From a virus: a stretch of 39,293 bases of DNA. Under the pieces are notes generated by a model that saw nothing but the letters and a program-made list of their open reading frames with translations, did no database searches and had not been told where the DNA came from. Position numbers and translations under genes: made by a program. Location: IMG/VR virus record IMGVR_UViG_3300045107_000831, positions 1 through 39,293 of that record. One strand, written 5' to 3'. Numbering within the stretch: the stretch's first letter is position 1; every line of letters starts with the position of its first letter. Shown one piece after another: positions 28,479-37,393 of the stretch.

Positions 28479-28945
28479 TCGGCGCGCTGCCCGTCCGGCC
28501 GCCGGTGCCGGCGCCGATGGTCGACGTGCGGCCGGAGCATCTCGGGCTGCTGCAGACCGCGATCTGGCCGCTGCTCGAGCGGGCGGCCGGCGCCTATCGC
28601 GGCGACAGCGCGCTCGAGCTGCTGACGCGCTGCGCGAGCCGCCGGGCGCAGCTCTGGCTGTGGTGGGAGGACGGCGGCGCCCGCGCGCTCGCGATCACCG
28701 AGGTGGTGCCCCGCCCGTCGACAGGCCCGGGGCGCGGCTGGGCCGGCCGCGTCAAGGCGATCGCCGGCGACGGCCTCGGCACCTGGCTGGCGCCCGGGCT
28801 CGCCGTGCTCGAGGGCTGGGCGCGCGAGCAGGACGCCGGGCACATGCAGGTGCTCGGCCGTGCCGGCTGGGCCCGGCGGCTGCGCGCCCACGGCTATCGC
28901 GCCACCGCCGGCGGGATCATCGAGAAGGAGCTGTGGCATGGGTAG
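28475..28945 (+). CDS. GNAT-like protein of the tail module
   Basis: A 156-aa protein overlapping the previous gene by ATGA and the next by 8 bases. The C-terminal segment (VLEGWAREQDAGHMQVLGRAGWARRLRAHGYRATAGGIIEKELW) is typical of small phage GNAT-like proteins: an A-R-x-x-x-x-x-x-M-x-V-x-G-R-x-G-W-x-R stretch followed by a helix, then G-Y-x-x-x-x-x-x-x-E-K-x-L-W. The acetyl-CoA loop (Q/R-x-x-G-x-G/A) is not clear. Homologues recur in podovirus tail modules without a known substrate. Confidence 0.7.
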   Translation: MIGALPVRPPVPAPMVDVRPEHLGLLQTAIWPLLERAAGAYRGDSALELLTRCASRRAQLWLWWEDGGARALAITEVVPRPSTGPGRGWAGRVKAIAGDGLGTWLAPGLAVLEGWAREQDAGHMQVLGRAGWARRLRAHGYRATAGGIIEKELWHG

Positions 28946-29705
28946 CTCGTCGCCCGACCAGGTCAAGACGACGCAGAGCAGCCAGCCCTGGTCGCAGCAG
29001 ATCCCCTACCTGACCGACATCATGAGCCAGGCCAAGCAGCTCTACAATTCGCCGGGGCCGCAATACTACCCCTACGCCACCACCGCGCCGGTCGCGCCCG
29101 AGACGACGTCGGGCTGGAACGCTCAGGCGGCGCGCGCCGTGGCGGGATCGCCGGTCAACCGGGCGGCGCAGGGCTACGCGACCGACGTGCTGAGCGGCAA
29201 ATACCTGCAGCCGGGCAACCCCTATCTCGGCGCCGTCGACCAGGCGATGTGGGCCCAGGTCGCGCCCAACGTCAACGCGCAGTTCAGCCAGCTCGGGCGC
29301 TACGGCAGCGGCGCCCAGACCAACGCGCTGACCACCGGCTTCGCCAACGCCATCGCGCCCTACCACTACCAGGACTACGAGGCCGAGCGCGGCCGCATGG
29401 ACAGCGCCGCCGCCGGCGCGCCGGCGCTGGCCAGCACCGACTACACCGACATCGCCGCGCTGCAGAACGTCGGCCAGCAGCGCCAGCAGCAGGCGCAGAG
29501 CGAAATCAACGCGGCGCAGGACCGCTGGGCCTACGGCCAGCAGCTGCCCTGGAACAAGCTGGCGCAGTATCTGGGATTGGTCAGCGGCAACTATGGCGGC
29601 ACCACCACGGGCAGCCAGCCGGTCTACCAGCCCTCGGTCGGCTCCCAGGTGCTCGGCGGGCTGCTCGGCGCCGGCAGCCTCGCCGCGCGCTTCGCGGGGG
29701 TATAG
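28938..29705 (+). CDS. Ejection-type virion protein, 255 aa
   Basis: ATG 28938 overlaps the GNAT-like gene. Tyr/Gln/Ala/Asn-rich, beginning MGSSSPDQVKTTQSSQPWSQQIPYLTDIMSQAKQLYNSPGPQYYPYATT. The N-terminus of this kind (W-x-x-Q-x-P-Y-L-x-x-x-x-x-x-A-x-x-L-Y) and the repeated Ala/Gln helices (NVGQQRQQQAQSEINAAQDRWAYGQQLPW) are familiar from internal proteins that podoviruses inject with their DNA. It precedes the two larger internal proteins. Confidence 0.7.
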   Translation: MGSSSPDQVKTTQSSQPWSQQIPYLTDIMSQAKQLYNSPGPQYYPYATTAPVAPETTSGWNAQAARAVAGSPVNRAAQGYATDVLSGKYLQPGNPYLGAVDQAMWAQVAPNVNAQFSQLGRYGSGAQTNALTTGFANAIAPYHYQDYEAERGRMDSAAAGAPALASTDYTDIAALQNVGQQRQQQAQSEINAAQDRWAYGQQLPWNKLAQYLGLVSGNYGGTTTGSQPVYQPSVGSQVLGGLLGAGSLAARFAGV

Positions 29706-29708
29706 GCG

Positions 29709-31301
29709 ATGGCCTGGCTCGACCAGCTGCTCGGGCTCGGCGGCGGCCAGCCGCAGGCGGCCGGGCCCGACGCGCTGATCTTCGACCCGGCGGCGGCGCG
29801 CCGCCAGGGGCTCTCCGAGGGGCTCGCCCAGGCCGCGGCGGCGTTCCTCGGCGGCCCGTCCGCCGTGCCGGTCGGCCTCGGCTCGCGCTTCGGCCAGGCG
29901 CTGCTCGGCCTCGGCCAGGGCTACGACCAGGGCTATGACCAGAACGTGCGCCGGGCGGCGATCGGCACGCGCATGAAGGCCGAGGACGCGGCGACGCAGG
30001 GGCAGCGGCTCGACAACCTGCAGCGCGCGGCGAGCTACGCCTACCTGACCGGCGCCGGCGCGGTGCCGGGCACGCTCGTCGGCAAGGCGGATTTCAGCGG
30101 CCTGCCGGGCGCCGGTTCGGGGGTGCAGGTGGCGCAGGCGCCGGCGGCGGCGCCGGGCGGCGGCGCGCCTGCGGCCGGCGCTGCTCCGGGGGCGGCCGGC
30201 ATGCCGGCCGCCCCCGCGAGCGCGCCGGCGATCGCCGGCGGCGGCGATCCGCGCGACGCCGGCGTTCCCGGCGCCGCGGCGCTGCGCCAGCAGCTGGTCG
30301 ACCAGGCGCGCTTCCTGATGGGCGCGCCCGACATGAATGCCCGCATCCAGGGCTCGGCGCTGCTGCAGAAGGCGATCGAGGCGCCGCCCGGCTACCTCTG
30401 GGATCCCACCTTCCGGCACCAGTTCTTCGTGCCGGGCGGCCCCGAGGACCCGGCCTCGCGGCAGCGCCTGTCCGGCGCCGAGGCGGCCGGCAAGTATCCC
30501 TTCGAATCGGCGCTGTCGTCCCAGGGCTACCGGCAGAACTCGGCGCTGTCGGCGCAAGGCTACAGCCAGGACCTCGGCAAGATCGGCTACGAGGCGGCGC
30601 TAACGCCGGTGGAATCGGTCGACACCGGGACCGGCCAGAAGACCTGGGTCAGCAAGGCAGCAGCCGCCCAGGGGGCCGGCGCCGGCCAGCCGGTGCCGGC
30701 CGGCCTGTCGCCCGAGCAGACCAAGCATTTCGAGGGGCTGGCCGGCTACGACCAGGCGCTGACCGAGGCGTCGAACGATGCGCAGCGGCAGAACGTCGAC
30801 CTGGTGCGCATGCAGCAGACGATGAAGGGCTTCAGCCCGAGCCAGCTCGCCGACGCCAAGGCGGCGGCGCAGAGCTGGCTGGCCGCGCTCGGCTGGGCGA
30901 CGCCGGACGCCGAGAAGGCGCTGTCGAGCTGGCAGGAGTTCAGCAAGATCGCGACGCAGCTCTCGACCTCGCAGGCCCGCCAGCTCGGCGCCCGCGAGGC
31001 GGCCAGCGTCATCAACATGGTGGTGAAGAACAACCCGAACGCCAGCATGACGCCGCGGGCGATCGGCGACATGCTGGGCGGCATGAAGGCGATGAACGAC
31101 TACGTCGTCGCCAAGAACCAGGCCAAGGAGGCCTGGCGCTCGCAGCGCGGCACCGTCGACGGCTTCGATGCCGCCTGGCAGCGCGAGCACCCGCCGCAGA
31201 CCTTCCTGCCGCAGGTGCAGGACATCCTGGCCCGGGCCAAGGCCGGCGCGATCACCCGCGACCAGGCCGCGGCCGAGCTGCGCAACTGGGGCTTCGAGTA
31301 G
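29709..31301 (+). CDS. Internal virion (ejection) protein, 530 aa
   Basis: The N-terminus (LDQLLGLGGGQPQAAGPDALIFDPAAARRQGLSEGLAQAAAAFLGGP) is followed by an Ala/Pro/Gly-rich linker (about 140-185) and a helical C-terminal half (QTKHFEGLAGYDQALTEASNDAQRQNVDLVRMQQTMKGFSPSQLADAKAAAQ, DILARAKAGAITRDQAAAELRNWGF). The mix of long Ala-rich helices and Gly-rich flexible parts fits a DNA-ejection protein of a short-tailed phage. No muramidase motif seen. Confidence 0.7.
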   Translation: MAWLDQLLGLGGGQPQAAGPDALIFDPAAARRQGLSEGLAQAAAAFLGGPSAVPVGLGSRFGQALLGLGQGYDQGYDQNVRRAAIGTRMKAEDAATQGQRLDNLQRAASYAYLTGAGAVPGTLVGKADFSGLPGAGSGVQVAQAPAAAPGGGAPAAGAAPGAAGMPAAPASAPAIAGGGDPRDAGVPGAAALRQQLVDQARFLMGAPDMNARIQGSALLQKAIEAPPGYLWDPTFRHQFFVPGGPEDPASRQRLSGAEAAGKYPFESALSSQGYRQNSALSAQGYSQDLGKIGYEAALTPVESVDTGTGQKTWVSKAAAAQGAGAGQPVPAGLSPEQTKHFEGLAGYDQALTEASNDAQRQNVDLVRMQQTMKGFSPSQLADAKAAAQSWLAALGWATPDAEKALSSWQEFSKIATQLSTSQARQLGAREAASVINMVVKNNPNASMTPRAIGDMLGGMKAMNDYVVAKNQAKEAWRSQRGTVDGFDAAWQREHPPQTFLPQVQDILARAKAGAITRDQAAAELRNWGFE

Positions 31302-31308
31302 CGCCCCG

Positions 31309-34197
31309 ATGAACGCCAGCGACTTCCTCGAGCAGCAGCTCGGCCCGGCGGCGCCGGCGGCCGCCGGTGCGCCGCCGCCGGCGACCGGCGCCGCGCCGGC
31401 GGCGATGACCGCCGACCAGCTGCTGACGCGGGCCGGCATCCCGCCGCAGGCGAAGAGCGACGAGGACGCGATCGACGCCGCCGACCTCGGGCCGCCGCGC
31501 AACCCGCGGCCGCTGTCCTGGGTCGAGGGCAAGGACTACGTGATGGGGCCGGACGGCGTGCGGGTGGTGACGGTCACGCGCGCCCGCCGCGGCGAGAAGG
31601 GGGCCGCGCCGCCGTCCGCGCCGCCCTCCTCGCCGCCGTCCTCGCCGCCATCCGCTGGCGGCCCGCTGCCGCATCCCGTGGCGCAGGCGGCGAGCGGTTT
31701 CAACCGCGGCCTCGCCGGTGTTGCCGGCGCGCCGGTGGACGCGCTCACCTTCCTGCTCAACGGCGTCTCGCGCGGGGTCGACTGGGCCGCCGGCACCGAC
31801 ACGCCGCCGATCCGCGATCCGTTCGGCGGCAGCGCGTCGATCGACCGGCTGTTCCGCTACCTCGGCTGGGAGCAGGCGCCGGAGACGACGCTCGACCGCT
31901 ACATCCAGGCCGGCGGCGCCGGCGTCGGCGGCGCGGCGGGGACCCTGCTCACCGGCGGCCTCGCCGCGCCGCGGCTGTTCCAGCCGCTGGTCAGGCCGTT
32001 CGCCGCCGCCCCGGCAGCCACGGCGGCCGTGACCGCCGGCACCGGCGCGACCTCCGGCCTCGGCAGCCAGGCGGGCAGCGACGCGGCGCGCGCGATCGAT
32101 CCCGCCAACCCCTGGCTCGACCAGCTGCTCAGCACCGCCGGCGGCATCGCCGGCGGCGGCGCGCCGCTGCTGGCGGCCGCCGCCGCGCGGGCGCCGGTGC
32201 AGGTGGTGCGGGCGCTGCGCGCGCCGACCCAGCGCACCTTCCAGGAGGAGCTGGCGGGCCGCATCCTCAACGAGGCCTCGACCTACGGCGCGCCGATCGA
32301 CCTCGAGCGCCCGGCGGTGCCCGGGCAGCCCTGGAGCCTGCCGGCGGCGGCCGGCGACCCCGGGCTGATGGCGCTGAAGAACAGCATGGACCGCAGCTCG
32401 CCGGCGGCGCAGGGCCGGGCGCTGGCCGAGGCCAGCCAGGGCAACCAGGCGGTGCGCCAGGCGGCCGGCGCGATCGAGCCGGCCGGCCAGCCGGCCGCGG
32501 TCGAGCAGGCGCAGCGCTGGCTCGAGGGCCAGGCCGCGGCGGCGATGCAGGCGCGCGCCGACGCGGCGCTGGCCGCGGTCGACCGCGAGCTGGCGGCCGC
32601 CGGCGCCGGCCATGGCGGCACCCGCGAGGCGGCCGGCCTGTCGGGCCGCGCCGAGCTCGACACCGCGCTGCGCGCGGCCCGCGCCGAGGAGCGCGCGATC
32701 TGGCACGAGATCGACCCGGGCGGCAGCGAGGCGCCGGCGACGGCGCCGATCCGCGCCGCGGTCGACGACTATGTCGCGCAGCTCACCGCCGTGCGCCGCG
32801 GCTTCCTGCCGGCCGACGTGATGGCGCTGATCGAGCGGCTGCCGCAGCGCGCGGCGGTGGGCGAGATCGCCGACCTCCGCGGCGCGCTGTCGAACGCGCG
32901 GCGCAGCCTCTATGCCCAGCATCGCTTCAACGAGGCGAACGCGGTCGGCGGCCTCGAGGACGCGTTCGCCGCCGGCATGGACCGGCTGCAATTCGCCGAC
33001 CCGCAGGTGATGGCGCGCTACGGCGCGGCGCGGCGCTTCTCGGCACAGCTCAACGAGCGCTTCAGCCGCGGGCCGGTGCGCGACGCGCTGCGCAACGCGC
33101 CCTCGGGCGGCCCGGCGGTGCAGCCGACCCGGACGCTCGACGTCATCGCCCGCACGCCCGAGGGCATCCGCCAGTTCCTCGAGGCGACCGGCCGCTCGCC
33201 GCAGGCGGTCGCCGCCATCCGCGACCACCTGCTGCGCGACTTCGAGAGCAAGGCGGTGCGGCCCAACGGGCAGCTCAACCGGCCGGCGCTCGAGCGCTGG
33301 CTGCGCGACAGCGGGGCCCGGCTCGACGAGGTCGACCCGTCGCTGCGCCAGCGCCTGCAGCAGGCCGGCACGCGGCAGCAGGCGCTCGATCAGGTGATCG
33401 CCGAGAACGCCGCGACCCAGGACTGGCTCGAGCAGTCGGCGGCGCACCGCTTCCTCGGGCAGGAGCCGCGCCAGGCGATCGCCCAGGTGATGGGCGGCGG
33501 CGCGCCGGCCGCCCGCCAGCTCATGCGGCAGCTGGCGCAAGCGCCGGAGGCGCAGGCCGGCGTGCGCCGCGCGCTGGTCGACTGGCTGCTCGAGCGGTCC
33601 TCCGGCCGGCCGGTCGACCTCGAGGGCGACGCGGTGGTCTCCTCCGGCGCGCTCGACAAGCTGGTGCGGGAGAACCGCGCGGCGATCGCCGAGATCCTGA
33701 CCCCCGAGCAGCTGCAGATGCTGCAGCGGGTGCAGTCGGCGGCGCGCAGCAGCCAGGCCGCCGGCCGGGCGATGCTGCCGAACAGCTCGACCTACGCCAA
33801 CCTGGCGGGCGAGCGCTTCATCGACCTGCTGGTCGGCGGCTGGGCCGGGCGGGCGATCCGCGGCGTGCAGCGCATCGGCGGCGCCGCCGGCGCGGCGCTC
33901 GGCTCGCTCGGCGGATCGGCCGGCGCGGCGGTCGGCGCCGGCGTCGGCGAGGCGCTCGGCGCCGACCTGGCGCGCGGCCTCTACGAGAAGCCGCGCGCCC
34001 AGATCATGGAGATCCTGCGCCGCGCGATCGACGAGCCGGAGTTCGGCCGGCAGCTGATGGTGAAGGCCAGCCGCGGCAACGCGCAGCTCGCCGGTCCGCG
34101 CTTCCTGGGTTACCTGCTCGGGCTGCCGACGGCGCCGGCGGCGGGGGCCGCGGCAGCGCGGCCGCCGGCGTCACGGGATCAGGTCGAGGCGCCGTAG
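31309..34197 (+). CDS. Large internal virion protein, 962 aa
   Basis: The largest protein of the phage. After a Pro/Ala-rich N-terminus it has a glycine/alanine-rich, membrane-like stretch around 200-265 (GGAGVGGAAGTLLTGGLAAPRLF, AAPAATAAVTAGTGATSGLGSQAG), then some 550 residues of almost continuous Ala/Arg/Gln/Glu helix, and a second Gly/Ala-rich segment near 865-890 (IGGAAGAALGSLGGSAGAAVGAGVG). This is what large podovirus ejection proteins look like, which form a channel across the cell envelope. The 3' end overlaps an opposite-strand gene by 27 bases. Function inferred. Confidence 0.72.
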   Translation: MNASDFLEQQLGPAAPAAAGAPPPATGAAPAAMTADQLLTRAGIPPQAKSDEDAIDAADLGPPRNPRPLSWVEGKDYVMGPDGVRVVTVTRARRGEKGAAPPSAPPSSPPSSPPSAGGPLPHPVAQAASGFNRGLAGVAGAPVDALTFLLNGVSRGVDWAAGTDTPPIRDPFGGSASIDRLFRYLGWEQAPETTLDRYIQAGGAGVGGAAGTLLTGGLAAPRLFQPLVRPFAAAPAATAAVTAGTGATSGLGSQAGSDAARAIDPANPWLDQLLSTAGGIAGGGAPLLAAAAARAPVQVVRALRAPTQRTFQEELAGRILNEASTYGAPIDLERPAVPGQPWSLPAAAGDPGLMALKNSMDRSSPAAQGRALAEASQGNQAVRQAAGAIEPAGQPAAVEQAQRWLEGQAAAAMQARADAALAAVDRELAAAGAGHGGTREAAGLSGRAELDTALRAARAEERAIWHEIDPGGSEAPATAPIRAAVDDYVAQLTAVRRGFLPADVMALIERLPQRAAVGEIADLRGALSNARRSLYAQHRFNEANAVGGLEDAFAAGMDRLQFADPQVMARYGAARRFSAQLNERFSRGPVRDALRNAPSGGPAVQPTRTLDVIARTPEGIRQFLEATGRSPQAVAAIRDHLLRDFESKAVRPNGQLNRPALERWLRDSGARLDEVDPSLRQRLQQAGTRQQALDQVIAENAATQDWLEQSAAHRFLGQEPRQAIAQVMGGGAPAARQLMRQLAQAPEAQAGVRRALVDWLLERSSGRPVDLEGDAVVSSGALDKLVRENRAAIAEILTPEQLQMLQRVQSAARSSQAAGRAMLPNSSTYANLAGERFIDLLVGGWAGRAIRGVQRIGGAAGAALGSLGGSAGAAVGAGVGEALGADLARGLYEKPRAQIMEILRRAIDEPEFGRQLMVKASRGNAQLAGPRFLGYLLGLPTAPAAGAAAARPPASRDQVEAP

Positions 34198-34398
34198 CAG
34201 CCGGTCGGCCTGGCGCCGGAACCACGGCCACTGGACGTAGAAGCTCACGGACAGCATCGCGAGCCAGAACAGCGAGAAGGCGACGTCGTCGCCGACCACG
34301 CCGCGCAGGCCGTAGGTGGGGCCGGAGGCGAGGAAGACGATGGCCACCGCCACCCGCCAGGGTGGCAGCGGCGGCTCGGGCGGCTCGAATTCGCGCAT
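34171..34398 (-). CDS. Small two-span membrane protein on the opposite strand
   Basis: A 75-aa frame convergent with the large internal protein gene, in a stretch with no plus-strand gene. A Pro/Glu-rich start (FEPPEPPLPPW) is followed by two hydrophobic segments (VAVAIVFLASGPTYGL and VAFSLFWLAMLSVSFYVQWPWF), then a basic tail (RRQADRLLRRLD), the positive-inside layout of a real membrane protein. No clear Shine-Dalgarno or promoter is visible. It would be transcribed against the late operon. It might be a lysogen-expressed gene. Confidence 0.58.
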   Translation of the reverse strand: MREFEPPEPPLPPWRVAVAIVFLASGPTYGLRGVVGDDVAFSLFWLAMLSVSFYVQWPWFRRQADRLLRRLDLIP

Positions 34399-34467
34399 GG
34401 GTAAGTAGATGGGCCGGCACGGTGCCGGCTTCCAGCAGTGATCCTGACCGATCGGAGATGTGTCCAG

Positions 34468-35904
34468 ATGCAGCTACTCGCTCGCGTCCTCCTCGCGCTG
34501 TTGCTGGCGACGAGCCCGGCGCTCGCCGCCGGCGACCTCAGCAACAGCTCGATCTATTCCGAGACCGACGCCAGCAACAACACTGGCAGCGACCCCGGCT
34601 GGCCGGAAGGCATGGCGCCGAGCCGGGTCAACGACGCCGCCCGCGCGCTGCAAGGCGCGCTGAAGCGCGACTGGGACAGGCGCGGGCCGACCGTCACCAG
34701 CGGCGGCACGGCCAACGCCCAGACGCTGACCTACAGCGTCGCGCCGACCGCCTACGTCCAGGGCGACAGCTACTGCTTCATCGTCGGCGCCAGCCTGACG
34801 AACACCTCGAGCGTCACCCTCAACGTCAATGGGCTCGGCGCCAAGGCGGTGACGAAGCTCGGCACCACGGCGCTGCAGGGCGGCGAGCTCGTCGCCGGCG
34901 CCGTCGCCTGCGTCCAGTACGACGGGACGCAATTCCAGCTGCTGACCGGCGACCCGCAGGCCGCCGACCTGACCTTCTGGGGCGGCACCTCTGCCGGGAC
35001 CGCCAACGCCCAGACGGTGAGCCTGACGCCGGCGCCGGGCGCCTACGTCGCCGGCATGCACGTCGTCTTCAAGGCCGGAAACACCAACACCGGCGCGGCG
35101 ACGTTGAACGTGAACAGCCTGGGGACGAAGAACATCTTCGTCGCCGCCGCCGCCCTGACTGGCGGCGAGATCGTCAGCGGCAACCTGGTCGAGCTGGTCT
35201 ACGACGGCACGCAGTTCCAGCTGATCTCGCCGCAGGGGACGCAGCATGGCGCGCTGATCGGCTTCCAGAAGTTCGAGACGCCCGGAACTAGCACCTATAC
35301 GCCGACGGCCGGCACGAACAGCGTCGTCGTTATCGTCGTCGGCAGCGGCGGCGGCGGCGGCGGGACGCCAATCACAGACGGCACGCACGCGGCATGCGCC
35401 GGCGGCGGCGGTGGCGGCGGGTGGGCCATCAATCGCTTCACCTCGTCGTTCTCCGGCGTGACGGTGACTGTAGGCGCCAAGGGAGCGGGCGCCACCGCGG
35501 GAAACAATGCCGGCACCTCGGGCAATTCGTCGAGCTTCGGCGCTCTGCTCTCGGCAACCGGGGGCACTGGCGGGACCCCGGGTGGGGGGGGTGTCACGAC
35601 GTTCCCGAACAGCTCGACCCCGCAGGGCAACAGCAACGGCGGAGTCGGCTCCAGTGGCGCACCCAATTTCACGGGTGGGTACGGCGGATACGGCTACCTA
35701 ATGTCGATCACCGTCGGAAACTCCGGCGGCGGTGGCTTCTCCTACGGAGGCGCCGGGGCATCCGGCAAGGTTTCCAGTGGCGCCGGGTTCGCCGCAAGCG
35801 CCAAGGGCAGCGGTGGCGGCGGTGCTTTGGCCTTCCCCAGCCAAGCGGCTGCAGCGGGCGGCGATGGCGCCGACGGCGCCGTCTATGTGTGGGAGTACAA
35901 CTGA
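34468..35904 (+). CDS. Tail fibre with signal peptide, duplicated domain and polyglycine C-terminus
   Basis: A 478-aa protein. ATG 34468 gives a typical Sec signal peptide: MQLLAR, hydrophobic VLLALLLATS, PALAA cleavage motif. A GTG at 34438 is an alternative start. Mature residues include DASNNTGSDPGWPEGMAPSRVNDAARALQGALKRDW, a common podovirus tail-fibre start. Two copies of an ~85-residue domain follow (each beginning GTANAQT and ending VYDGTQFQL or VQYDGTQFQL). The last 180 residues are a Gly-rich domain (GGGGGG, GAGATAGNNAGTSGNSSSFG, SATGGTGGTPGG) like polyglycine-helix tips of phage tail fibres that set host range. It overlaps the tailspike gene by TGATG. Confidence 0.83.
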   Translation: MQLLARVLLALLLATSPALAAGDLSNSSIYSETDASNNTGSDPGWPEGMAPSRVNDAARALQGALKRDWDRRGPTVTSGGTANAQTLTYSVAPTAYVQGDSYCFIVGASLTNTSSVTLNVNGLGAKAVTKLGTTALQGGELVAGAVACVQYDGTQFQLLTGDPQAADLTFWGGTSAGTANAQTVSLTPAPGAYVAGMHVVFKAGNTNTGAATLNVNSLGTKNIFVAAAALTGGEIVSGNLVELVYDGTQFQLISPQGTQHGALIGFQKFETPGTSTYTPTAGTNSVVVIVVGSGGGGGGTPITDGTHAACAGGGGGGGWAINRFTSSFSGVTVTVGAKGAGATAGNNAGTSGNSSSFGALLSATGGTGGTPGGGGVTTFPNSSTPQGNSNGGVGSSGAPNFTGGYGGYGYLMSITVGNSGGGGFSYGGAGASGKVSSGAGFAASAKGSGGGGALAFPSQAAAAGGDGADGAVYVWEYN

Positions 35905-37109
35905 TGCTCGACGTCACGACGCTTGGCGCTATCGGCGACAACGCCACCGACAACCGCGCAATCCTGCAAGCCATCCTCGACGGCAACCCGAAAGCCGACC
36001 TCTACTTTCCGAACGGCACGTATGTCTGCTCCGGGCCGGTCTACCTGTCCGACATCACCGGCCGCAACTTCCAGGGCAACCTCATCGGCGAGCACGCGAC
36101 GTTGCGCTTCACCAACGCGGGCGCTGCGGCTGACACCGACGCGGCGATGCAGAACGGCCTCGTCGCCTACACCCGGGTCAATGCGCTCGGGGGCGACACG
36201 CAGGGGATCGCGCGCGTCTCAATCCGAGGGTTGGTCTTCGTCGGCCCCGCGAACGGCTGCGGCCTGCGGCTGTGCAACTCGCAGGAGGTCGTGGTCGAGC
36301 AGTGTCAGTTCCTGACCAACCGCTATGGGATGGTGCAGGAGTGCTGCAACATCATGACGGTGCAGCAGAACGATTTCGAGGACTCGTTCAACGCCGGGCT
36401 CGCCTTCCTCTACACGGCGAATCCGGCCGTCTGGTACGGTGCGGCAGGGATCAACGCCTATTGGAACGACGGCCCGATCGTGAAGGGCAACGGGTTCTCA
36501 TCCAACGTCGTCGGCGCGCTCGCCCACATCCTTGACCACGGATCGAATGCCGAGTGCGTCCGCAGCTTCGAGGGCAATACCTACTTCAACAATGGCAACA
36601 ACAAGGCGGCTTTCGGCTACCTTGGGCGCTGCGTCAGCCCGTCGTTCCTCGGCGGCGACTGGTTCGAAAACATCAACTACCCGATCCGCATCCTGTCGGA
36701 CGCCGCGTCCGAAACTTTCTACTTCCCCGGCAACTTCCTGGGCGTGACGAGCGCCCAGCCCGGCGGCACGGCATCGGCCGCGAGCCTGCCAAGCAAGGTC
36801 TCGTTCGGCGGCTCCTTCCGCGGCATGTTCTTCAGCCGCGCGGTCGACGACATGAACCTGACCGGGCTCAGCTACGCGCCGAGCGTGGTGGGCCAGAACT
36901 TTTCTAGCGGCTGCACCCATCGGCATCTGGTGCTCAAGCCAATCGGCAACCTGTCCGTCACCGACCTGGGCGACCTGTTCTATACGGGCGCCGGCGGGGC
37001 CTACATGGACGCTATCGCGGCAAAGTATTACCGCGACCTCTCCAAAGCCCAAGTCGGGGCAGCCGATAGCGGAGGGGTCGGATTCCGTGTGTTGCGGGTG
37101 CCGAACTGA
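35904..37109 (+). CDS. Beta-helix tailspike-like protein
   Basis: A 401-aa protein starting LDVTTLGAIGDNATDNRAILQAILDGNPKADLYFPNGTYVCSGPVYL, the classic opening of pectate-lyase-fold phage tailspikes (G-A-x-G-D-x-x-x-D-x-x-A-I-x-x-A-I, Y-F-P-x-G-x-Y). Repeated N-x-F/V and C-containing rungs follow (VVVEQCQFLTNRYGMVQECCNIMTVQQNDFEDS). It lacks a signal peptide. It would bind or degrade a surface polysaccharide. Third codon positions here are less extreme than in upstream genes, which suggests more recent acquisition, as is common for tailspikes. Confidence 0.85.
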   Translation: MLDVTTLGAIGDNATDNRAILQAILDGNPKADLYFPNGTYVCSGPVYLSDITGRNFQGNLIGEHATLRFTNAGAAADTDAAMQNGLVAYTRVNALGGDTQGIARVSIRGLVFVGPANGCGLRLCNSQEVVVEQCQFLTNRYGMVQECCNIMTVQQNDFEDSFNAGLAFLYTANPAVWYGAAGINAYWNDGPIVKGNGFSSNVVGALAHILDHGSNAECVRSFEGNTYFNNGNNKAAFGYLGRCVSPSFLGGDWFENINYPIRILSDAASETFYFPGNFLGVTSAQPGGTASAASLPSKVSFGGSFRGMFFSRAVDDMNLTGLSYAPSVVGQNFSSGCTHRHLVLKPIGNLSVTDLGDLFYTGAGGAYMDAIAAKYYRDLSKAQVGAADSGGVGFRVLRVPN

Positions 37110-37242
37110 AGGCTCGGTTGAAGCCCGCCCGGATGTCCGGCCGCTCGCCGGTCGGATCGTTCCGGCAGGCGTAGGCCAACCCCGCCAGGGTGGCGAGGAC
37201 GACGCCCGCGCAGGCCGCGAAGCCGGCCAGGAATAACAGCAT
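37012..37242 (-). CDS. Small single-span membrane protein on the opposite strand
   Basis: A 76-aa frame with the strong ribosome binding site GGAGGG, six bases before ATG 37242. It starts MLLFLAGFAACAGVVLATLAGLAYA, a membrane anchor or signal, then a soluble Arg-rich part (NDPTGERPDIRAGFNRAFSSAP, ending RLGLWRGRGNTLPR). The last 98 bases overlap the tailspike gene. No plus-strand gene covers 37110-37330, so the frame fills a gap. Function unknown; a lysogen-expressed membrane gene is possible. Confidence 0.6.
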   Translation of the reverse strand: MLLFLAGFAACAGVVLATLAGLAYACRNDPTGERPDIRAGFNRAFSSAPATHGIRPLRYRLPRLGLWRGRGNTLPR

Positions 37243-37393
37243 CTTCGCCCTCCATTGACGCTCACGAGGCGCCCCCGACGATGCAGCCACTGCGCCGGGG
37301 CCCGACCAGCAGCACAGGAGAACAGGTCCCATGCCCCTGGTTGCGAACAGCTTGACAGAACTCGCCCGCCCGTTGGGGCAGGAGCGCTGACCG

